A stretch of DNA of 41,304 bases. It comes from Hypsibius dujardini (taxonomy: Eukaryota; Tardigrada; Eutardigrada; Parachela; Hypsibiidae). The notes beneath the pieces are model-generated. The model did not search any database. It had not been told where the DNA came from and saw only the letters and a program-made list of their open reading frames with translations. The position numbers and the translations under genes are program-made. Of this stretch, positions 10,974-19,432 are shown in pieces. The stretch lies in NCBI GenBank assembly GCA_001579985.1, contig LRSR01014210.1, positions 1 to 41,304 on the forward strand, given 5' to 3'. Position 1 is the first letter of the stretch, and every line of letters begins with the position of its first letter.

Positions 10974-11463
10974 AGGGCGTGATAAATTAGGGCTGGGTTT
11001 GAGTGAAGCACGCAACCTGAGCGTTCAGTTGGCTCAGGAAAATGGATTTATTTTTATGACGCTTAGTTCTAGCAGTGTTGTGGGCAAATGGTTGCTGTAT
11101 CCGCCCGTATTGTTTTTAAACTTTTGGATAAAACGTTGTTCGCAGACCGTATCCAATATTCATCGCAAAATCACAATATAAATTCATGCATAGGGCAAAT
11201 TTTCATTGACATTATACTTTACCTCTCGGTTTAAATGTAGATCAAAAGTATTCGAAAAACCTCACTCAATGGAACTCAATGGAACACATTTTCATTTACA
11301 GCACTATAAGCGAGGTCCAAAAATATGAAACGAATCCACAAAAGAGCGTTGCCGCCAAAAGTCGTTGAGTTCTCCTTGACGTCAGATCAAACTTCACTCG
11401 ACTGAACCAACTGACCACTCAGGTTGCGCGCTTTATTCAAACCTAGCCCTAATTTGCCACACC
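10974..11463. repeat. Foldback (MITE-like) element with arms of about 55 bp
   Basis: 10979-11034 pairs with the reverse complement of 11404-11458: both contain 'aaattagggct', then 'ggtttga', then 'gcaacctgag', then 'cagttgg', with scattered mismatches. The interior of about 370 bp shows no open frame of note. It begins about 70 bp beyond the right end of the mariner element. Confidence 0.65.
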
Positions 11464-11639
11464 TTCAATTTGACTAATGGGAAAGGCTCAGGGGACGTAG
11501 TTTAAAGATTTATATTCGTTCCACCGGCATGCACTCCAATTATTACTCGAGTTGTTAATTAGGTTGTGAATAAAAAATATTTCTGTCGTTCTGCAGGCTT
11601 TCATATTCATCTAATCATATTCATAACAGAATATACACA

Positions 11640-12710
11640 AATGTCTTTACCACAATACGAGCCTCCAATGACGTCGACCGGACCGCCATCAAAGATGCAG
11701 AAGGTGAACTGTACGAGGCCGACGAAGTCGAGAGGAGGACACTCAAAGCCTTTCCATCAATCTGGCCAGGCCTTCTAGATGCTGATAGCCCTGCAACGGA
11801 AAGGTCCGCAAATTCGTTCTGTTCTGCAGACGACATGCGACTTGTGCGTGAAACAGTCGGTGTTGCGCCGAAAGGCCTTACTGGCACAGATTCTGGAAAT
11901 CGAGGCTGAATTGACGCTTAATAAGGGAAACATGCTACGGACTCGTTACTGGGCGGTCGAGACTGAAATGAGCGACTTACCGGATGAACTGCTGCAAGAA
12001 CTGCTACGGTATTTAGACTTCTCCAGTTGCACTTGTAGGTAACGTACAACCGGCTTGCATGTCTATGTCGAGTCTGTCTGTATGTTTGTCTGTCTTGTCT
12101 GTTTGTATCTCCGTTTGTCTGTCTGTCTCTCTGTCCCTCTTTGTGTGTCTGTTTTTCAGTCTGCCTGCCTGCCTGTATGTCCATCTGTCTTTCTGAATGT
12201 CTGGTTTTGTATTTGTCAAATTGTCTATTTTTCTGCCAACCTGTCTGTCTGAATGTTTGTCTGTCTTGTTTCTCTCTCTCCCTCTTGTCTGCCTGCCTCT
12301 TTTGTAGTTTGTCTGTCCCCTTGTACATTTTCAGTCTTTGGCAGGCAGGTTTGATGCTGTACCGGTGGATTGTCAGCCGTGCTCCTTGATTGGAGGACAT
12401 TTTGACTAACAGACCGTCACCTACTCACAGCACGTACCTTTCCAAGGACTTCGTGCTGGCACTTCCTGCTCGTTTGCTGCCTCAGCTTGCTTTAGCTGGC
12501 CTTAATGGATCGGGACGCGGAACAAGGACAGTGGACCCATGACCATCCGCAACTGGTTCATTCGCCAGCTGGATTTGCTGGACATGAGTCTGCCGACGCG
12601 GGAGTATTGCGAGGCGATGGGTCTTCTGGCCTAGCCGTTTCCAGACGAGCCGCTGGAACGGCTGCAGAAGTTCGCGCCCACCGTCAGCAGCAAGAGTAGA
12701 GTAAGAGTAT
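11640..12710 (+). pseudogene. F-box-like gene remnant
   Basis: One frame (about 11672-11880) reads DRTAIKDAEGELYEADEVER. A frameshift then leads to KALLAQILEIEAELTLNKGN and MSDLPDELLQELLRYLDFSS at 11968-12027, which fits the F-box consensus (LPDELLxxIxxYLD). A TGTC array of about 250 bp, possibly an intron, follows, then a downstream block with MTIRNWFIRQLDLLDMS and PFPDEPLERLQKFAP. That block has a relative at 30238-30390 (MTIGNWFIRLPDMLDMS). Here a TAG stands where the relative has TGG (Trp). F-box proteins recruit substrates to SCF ubiquitin ligases; with frameshift and stop, this copy looks dead. The F-box call rests on one short motif. Confidence 0.5.
12055..12320 (+). repeat. Degenerate TGTC array
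   Basis: tctgtctgt, tgcctgcctgcc and related tetramers dominate. It separates the F-box motif from the downstream block of the same remnant, consistent with an intron that carries the array. Confidence 0.8.
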
Positions 12711-12754
12711 TAGAGTAACTCTTACTTGATACAGCAGTGATGATTTATTTTTAC

Positions 12755-13094
12755 TGTTAGGCCTCCGTCCCTACTAGGACGGAAGAACCTGAACATACAA
12801 GCTATTAGACTGGGTAATAGGAGAAGAATAGTGGTAAGACTTTACTGGTAGAGGAGATTAGAGGGGAAAGGAAGGAACTCTCCCAAATTACTGTAGAACA
12901 CACACTTATATAGTCAAGGATATGGAATAGTTCCTGATCTAACGTACTATTTCCTGCCGACATGGCGGAATTATGTGGGCAATAATAGCTGAGTAAGTAC
13001 ATTATAGAATGTGAGGGTAGGTAGGAATGGGTTAACTAGGTAGATAGACTATGCTACTAGTAAGTGTTGCGTAACTGTTGGGTACCACCCAACA
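12755..13094. mobile_element. Solo LTR of a retrotransposon
   Basis: The 340-bp insertion begins TGTTAGGCCTCC and ends GTACCACCCAACA, with the TG...CA (TGTT/AACA) ends typical of LTRs. TTAC stands directly on both sides (12751-12754 and 13095-13098), a 4-bp target duplication. Copy A at about 1505-1520 has the matching uninterrupted site (TTTATTTACATCCTACGC). No internal retroelement coding region is present, so it is a solo LTR. A 4-bp duplication fits several LTR superfamilies, so I do not assign one. Confidence 0.85.
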
Positions 13095-13562
13095 TTACAT
13101 ACTACGCAGAAAAGGTGAGCGTTTAAACTTGTCTTAGCTTTTCAACTTTTCTGCTCACGATAAGAATTGCAACGACTCGTTGAATCAAGGTCAGCCGTTC
13201 TTTGGTCTTTGGAGGAACATGTTTCAATTTCACGGAATTCAAATTCACGGAAGATCCAATGTTAGATCCGGGAATGTGATCCCTGGGCCTTAATTTGTTG
13301 AGATGACAACTTCTCGAAAAAGGATATCATCGTCTTACCAATGGTCCGGAGCATCATTAAATACTGCATAACATGACAAACAAGAGATTCGATGTCTTCT
13401 ACGCCAGACATCCGACGCTTCCTATGCTTCCTATGCTTCCTCTCCCTTTTGTGCGGGGATGAATATGTACCTTCTTTGTACGTTCAGGTATTATGTTTAA
13501 CGAAGCAAACAGGTCGAACGAGACATAGGGTAAAAACCCAAAACAATACTACCTGAATCGCC

Positions 13563-13574
13563 TATAATATATTT
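13563..13574 (+). promoter_or_regulatory. Putative TATA element of receptor gene B
   Basis: CCTATAATATATTT corresponds to the element at 2007-2014 of copy A and lies about 60 bp upstream of the ATG at 13626. Confidence 0.4.
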
Positions 13575-13625
13575 ACAAACTATTCACTTCTAGTGCCGTC
13601 ATTTAGTGCTGTGCTATAAGTTAAC

Positions 13626-16600
13626 ATGGAACGGTCATCATCATTCAAAGGTGCCACAATCCTACTGGTCGTCATTTGTAATTTTATTAGGCCGGCCACT
13701 GCTCAAGATATCGAACTCATCGTATCCCTGCCCTCGATCCCACACTGGATGGCCGATTCGCAATGGGTAGGGCCTGCTTTTGACGTCGCAGCTGAGAGAG
13801 TGAAGCGCCGCTTTGGTAGCCGCGCCTCGAAAATTCGAGCCACTTATTTGGGCGACGAAACTGCGGCGAATTGCAACGATTTTTCAGCCCAAAGTGCGCG
13901 ACGAATCTCGGAATACTATTTTAAAAATGCAAGTATTTCGACTCCTGGTACGTGCTACGCCCTCGTCACTTCCCGTAAGTGCTGCTGCCATCCGTAAAGG
14001 ATGCGTGTGGAACAGCATCAAGTTAGTTCATCTAGCTGGGGTTCCAATCCTTCAAGTGCACCGTGGCATGGGTGCGTGAACCACGCCCAAGAATGTGTTC
14101 AAGATTTTCCGTTAGAAAAATAGTTTTGACAGAAAATATGGGAGGGGAAAATATGGGGGGATATGGGGAGGGGGGGGTGTAAACAAACATTGGGTCATAT
14201 TGCCCCTTAACAGATCAAGGCCTTCTCCTGCGATAGCACATCCGTTCCCCCTGGTAACATTAACCCCTCATAAAGGTCTGGTAGAAAAAGTTTACTTCGG
14301 AAGTCATGCAGTGAGTAAAGCCCACTGGGGGATTTATGACGCAAAAGACCCTGGCGGGATTTAGAATAGACAAAACCCCTGAGGGGAGGGGTTTACAAGG
14401 AAGTGGTAGCAAAAGCGTTTCAACCCCTCTTGCAAAGTTACTCCCTCCCGCCCCCTGATGGGGATACAAAGAAATTATGAACTTCGAGCTATTGGGATGG
14501 ACAAAGCCCCTTGGGGGAGGGGCGTATCTGAGTCGTTCAAATACCACTTTGTAAATTAACCCCCCCCCGTTCCCCGTTTCCGTCCGATGGAGTTTGGAAG
14601 AAGATTGTAATATAGGCCATGGGATGGGCAAGAACCAATCGGGGAGGAACCTACTTTACGAGCGAGCGTTATCCAAATTGTTTTAATCTCGCCACTTTGT
14701 CAACTCCTTTGATATCTTTCAATACAGGAACTTAAGGTCCGCTTGTTCTATTTTCTGCAGCCTGCAATGATGACACTGGAATTTCAAGCTTGGCGAAGGA
14801 GTTTGATTGGCCGTCTTTTGACATGTTGGTGATATGAAGCAATAGTGAAAGATATTTCTGGACACTTACTGCGTGAAGTGACAGTCGCTACAAAAGTCAC
14901 GGAAATATATAAATAATATATATCTCTGCTTGATTTCTTTCCAGCCTGCCACTGAGCGACGAAGTGCCACCGTCACCAACGCGGAGTTTGCCTGCCAACG
15001 AAATAGCCATTTTCGGCGCAATCTGGGGTTACAGCCAGATTCTACTGGAGATCCTGCAGGATTTTGGCTGGTATCATGCGACAATCTTAACCGAAGTGAA
15101 ACCGGGATTCGGACTTTTCTATGCGCACTTGGAAAGCTCATTGGTCGCAATGTCGCATATTATTCACATGGAGAAGCGCATTACTTTGACTCAGCGTATG
15201 ATCAGCACCGCCGACAGGTTGACCATTCAAGATGGGTTATCATTCGCGAAGACAAAAAGCCGAGGTTCGTGGGGGGGGGGAGACGGACTGACAACTTGCT
15301 TAGGTGCTAGCAAAGAAGAGCTGACAATATATTGTTTTTTCATTTGCAGTTCTGATAATCTTGGCACCAGTGGGGAGTGTTATTCGTATTCTGGTACGTG
15401 TCTGGCCTTGAGCTCACGCTACGTCTGTGGTACCAAACTATTACTATTCGTTTGTATTCTTTTTGTCAGAAAGAAACACCTTTCGTAGGCATGTCAGATG
15501 GCGATTTCGTGAGTATTAATCGAGATATTGTGCTTCCTAGCTGTTCTAAGTATTTCTATTCAATGAACTACAATTAGCCAAACCAATTTACCTTTCAGTT
15601 AAAGGATGCTTACGTGATGAAGATCCGTAACTGTCGATCTTCAAACGATTATTTATTTTTGTTGCGTTTTGACGTTTAATTTGATTTATTTCTTATTCGT
15701 TTACTCAAAACCTAATTACGTAAACTGTTGAGCTTACACATATCTTGAATTGAAGACTGAAATCTGAGTTAAGATTTTAGCGCAGTTGTTGTTGTTATCG
15801 CTACAGCCTGAGTATCATTGCAAAAATTAATTTCATATTGTTGTCGCATTGAAGAAAAAGATCCCTAAGACTCTCTCCCTCCATTGGAAATCACATCCTG
15901 TAACATGAACATTGGCTTCCTGCAATAATAACCACGCCCGTTCAATCATCGGGCTAGGTTTTCATCAACACTCAGCTGGAGGGCAGAAGTGAAGGACCGT
16001 CTGGACGCCTCGCCAACTTAGACAATATTGAATTTCAAGTAAGTTATCCTTTATCATTGCGCATTACTGTATCTCAGCGCTTGCAACACGCAGTGCGAGG
16101 TATGAACAGAACGTCTGACAATAATACGTCTTACCCCGGCAAACTTTAAAATGGCTTTTCCTTTTATAGGAGTTTCCAGTATTTCGATCCTTGCTCATGC
16201 TAACCTACTATCCTACCGGGCAGGAACTGATGCATCTCAACGAGGAAATTGAAACACGAGCGCAAACAGCTTATCACAGTACCTACCCCAAGAATACAAA
16301 GGTCAATGGCAGAGATTGTTTGTCAATCTGTCTGTCTAAGGCATGGGATCAATTTAAATTTATCGGTTCCTATATCTAGCCACTGGATAATGTCCCTGTC
16401 AGGGCTGCATACGACATTGTGGAGCTCCTTGCAGCGGTGTTGTACACATCTCGTTCTGAGAATTCGTCAAGAGTCACAGCAGAGGGCACGTCAACAGAAA
16501 ATCCATGCGGTGGTCTGAAATTCGCCAAAGCAACAACAAACAGGAGCTTCGCTCTCTCCACCGAACCAGCTTTCGTCGACTCGAATCGCATCCGGAACAT

Positions 16601-17877
16601 CGACCTGGACATATTCGCGTTCAACACGACACTGCGTTCCATGACAGTGAGTGTGGATTTAGTGATCGGTGAAATGGGAAATGTTTGTCTCCGACCTAAA
16701 ATATGTTTCATTTACCTTAGCCGTAAACTCTGCCAGGTGTGTTTCAGCCTAAAAAACGTAGGATTTCTAAATAAACTTCCTGAAGCCTTTTTCCTCTTTA
16801 ATTGCTAAACAAAATACTATGTTTATTAATAAAAAAAAATATATATGTTTATTAGCAACAATAGTGTACTGACCTTCAAACCCAATTCCTAACCGGCGTT
16901 TGTTGAAAGCACTCAAAATCACAAAGTTGTAAAGTCACATAATTTTGAATACTTAATTGAATACTCGTCAAATTGAGCAGTAAAACATTGTCTAAAAAAA
17001 AAGGAAAATTCACTGCTTGAAACGAGTTAAGAGATTCTGTTTCTAGTCGGTCGGATCATATGACTGGACAAAACATGCCATCATGTGGAGCGGCGACTAT
17101 TCAATCGACTGGCCGACTGTTGGAGGAAAACCACCGCCGGATGTACCCGCATGTGGTTATTCTGGCTTGGAGGGCTTATGCGCTGCAACCGGTTAGTGTG
17201 AAACTCAAATAAAATGGACAATGACCTTTACCCTTGTGCTGTCCAATTTTTATAAAAGTACATGGTCAATTTATGGCGGTCAATATTTCAGTTTTCAAAC
17301 CTTTCAAACAGTAAGAGTATACAAAGTTCGCTTATTTGCAGCGTTTATTTTGCTATTTCAAATTCGCTAATCTCCCTGATTTTGAAGTTAAACGAGAAAA
17401 GCAGTCAAGGAGCTCCTTTCTCGGTTATCTGCTCGCTAATTGTGTGCATCTGTCTTGTGAGTGGTCCATGTCACTTGAGAATAACGAAGAAGACACAGCC
17501 TCACTAGTCAGGTAAGCCAGGGGGCGTGTTCCCGTATAACCGTTGCAAGGGCGTGCAAAACCAAGGGGATTAGCGAGTTTGAAATAGCGAAATAAACGCT
17601 GCAAGTAAGCGAACTTTGAATAACCTTAGTGTGACATTTTAATAAATTTACGTTTTTTTTTGCAGCATTACGTCAAACGATAACCGCTGTTGCATCATCG
17701 GTTTCAGCACTGCTGGTACTAGGCATAACTTGGGCGGGGTATGTGAGCCATCGAGGACCTAAGGTTGTTTGCTTTAACATGCCACAATTCTCGGAATTAT
17801 TATTTTCCAGGTGGAAATTCTTTACCAAGAAGTTGGAATGGTTTCTCCTAGAGGCAAGGGATTTGACAACGATTTGA
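13626..17877 (+). CDS. ANF-receptor-type single-pass receptor lacking cyclase and kinase domains (gene B)
   Basis: Ten exons: 13626-13974, 14761-14824, 14945-15264, 15350-15393, 15470-15508, 16170-16301, 16380-16646, 17047-17191, 17666-17738, 17811-17877; 1500 nt, 499 aa. Compared with gene A it lacks one codon (Val in exon 7), and every splice site and phase is kept. Domain order is the same: signal peptide, ANF-receptor ligand-binding region, juxtamembrane DWP...PPPDVPACGYSG, one membrane segment, then a tail starting WKFFTKKLEW and a TGA at the same place as gene A. In exon 3 I count about 14 synonymous and 13 amino-acid-changing codon differences from gene A, well below neutral expectation for replacements, so both copies appear constrained. 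A MITE lies in intron 8 but should not affect the product. Confidence 0.85.
17322..17618. mobile_element. MITE with arms of about 54 bp in intron 8 of gene B
   Basis: Both ends start CAAAGTTCGCTTA and continue GCAGCGTTTATTT, then GCTATTTCAAA, in inverted orientation with only a few mismatches. The element is 297 bp. Gene A lacks it at the matching site (about 5633-5650), so it inserted after the duplication. No transposase is present; the target duplication is not clear by eye. Confidence 0.85.
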
Positions 17878-18213
17878 AGAATAGGTTTATGTTCCAGAAT
17901 TCAAATTATCATTTGTAACAGTATGGTGTACTGCATGCACCTCTACTGCACCACATGTGTATGTGTATAAAAAATTGTGTGAGCATGATACATTGATTGA
18001 TTGATTGTCGGATCTGCTTCTTTCGGGAGAGATGCCATGAAGTCGCGAGATTCAGACCGTCGGCCGTGCAGCTGGAGATGCTTGCGCGTGAAGCCTGTCG
18101 TAGGGATGAGAGAGGAGATGTGAAAAGGATCTAATGGATCCTCTAACATGCCGTCAGATCAGCCATTCTTCGAGTGGAACCAGGTAAGGTAGGTATTCGC
18201 AGTGCTTGACCTT

Positions 18214-18593
18214 TAATCACTTGTAAAGTGATACTCTATCGTCTTCTCCTGGGAGAAAGCGGGTGTGTGTAAAAGGTGTGAGATGTGAGATGGGAGATAG
18301 GGGATGAGATGCCACTGGCAGTGGGAGTGGCAGTGCCCCATTTTGGCATGCCGACGTTGGGTTCCCAGACATTCTGTCCTCCCGACCTTGTGTCCTTTTC
18401 ATGTGTCCCACCCGACTTTCTGTCCCCATACATTCTGTCCATGTGGAGAGACTGTCTTCAGACATTCTGTCCAGATGGACATTCTTTCCTCACAGACATT
18501 GTGGCCAAGCGAAAAGATTGTCCCCAAACATTCTATTGTGGACATTCTGTCCTCACAGAAATTCTGTTCAGGTGGATACTGTCTGTTACGTTT
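18214..18593. repeat. ACATTCTGTCC minisatellite replacing IR exons
   Basis: Degenerate copies of acattctgtcc recur at irregular spacing from about 18368 to 18575. The tract stands exactly where copy A has 6225-7216, that is, the S2 and M4 exons of the IR gene. Flanks on both sides align with copy A (tgaccttta on the left, taatcgacactcg on the right). Confidence 0.75.
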
Positions 18594-19195
18594 GTAATCG
18601 ACACTCGATCCCAAAAGGGTGTATCCAGATTGCAAGAATGACTCCATGTCGGTAAAAGGAAGTCCGGAAGTGACAAGAGTCAAGAAAAACGGGAAAAGAG
18701 AACCAATCGCAACTATTAAGCATGTTGACTAGAGAAACCATACGCAGTACAGTGAACGAACGTGGTATCCATCGGTAGAGCGGAAGATTATTCCATCTTG
18801 ACGTATCAGTAAAAAAGGATTAGAGTCACAAAAACGGGCTTCGCTGAACAAATTGAAAACGGTATCCGATAATTGAGTGGTGATTTTCGGAGGGCTCAGC
18901 TTGACGTTAACTGTTGCAGATTTTGCCGCCGTAATGAGTACTGCATACATAGCAAGAATTGCCGCTAGACTGATCCCGGTGTGCGCGCTAGCTAATTGTC
19001 AAAACATCTTCGCAAAATATTTACCACCGCCGGCCGGTATCAAGTCCGATTCATCAATTTCAATGATATTTTCAGTCCAGTTAATAGTCCAATTAATTAA
19101 TCCAGTGGATTAATTAGATGAGCAATGGCGATCCTGTCTTTACTTGGAATCAGATTACCCGCACCGACGGAGAATGAGGTGTTGGGGTTGAAAAT
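18594..19195 (-). pseudogene. Ionotropic receptor pseudogene, copy 2 (central part only)
   Basis: Only exon 4 (18796 down to about 18594) and part of exon 3 (about 19195-18840) survive. Exon 4 still reads the M3 region (VAIGSLFPFFLTLVTSGLPF), but the Trp codon before it is TAG. Exon 3 has a short insertion near 19080-19110 that brings in a TAA and shifts the frame. The donor of exon 3 is not preserved. The S2, M4 and first two exons are absent. It is clearly dead. Confidence 0.85.
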
Positions 19196-19432
19196 CAAAC
19201 CATAATACCTTGCGTTGCATGCCTGTGTCGCCGTAGAGGTTAGGTTAGTCAAGCAAATGTTGTTTTGCGCACATTAATTGCGAACTAAACGAAGCAGGAA
19301 AATAATTCAATAAAACACACAAAACTAATTCACGTAGTGCAGCCATAAATTCAAGAAGATTTCATAGCCACTCACATTCACTGACAGTCACGGAAAAAGT
19401 GTTAAAAGCACAAGAAATATTCAAACCGCTTC
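19196..19432. other. Short intergenic gap
   Basis: AT-rich sequence between the truncated IR copy 2 and the 3' end of the S1-S2 gene. It probably includes the 3' UTR of the latter. I see no gene or clear repeat. Confidence 0.4.

Larger units (their letters stand above)
12705..19195. repeat. Segmental duplication, copy B
   Basis: Paralogue of 1475-8020. Unique to this copy are a 340-bp solo LTR upstream of gene B, a 297-bp MITE in intron 8, and a minisatellite that replaces the IR S2 and M4 exons. Homology stops within IR exon 3 at about 19195, so the first two IR exons were not included or were lost. Confidence 0.9.

Noticed and set aside
12055-12389. Cys-rich plus-strand open frames (CLSVCLSV pattern)
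   Set aside because: They are translations of the TGTC array; the same holds for frames at 727-1089, 7440-7600, 10348-10695 and 30480-30830.
14030-14060. ggggttccaatcc in intron 1 of gene B looks like a B box of a tRNA or tRNA-derived SINE
   Set aside because: The site in gene A is different (ggggttcaaatcttt), no A box is found, and no tail or target duplication is visible.
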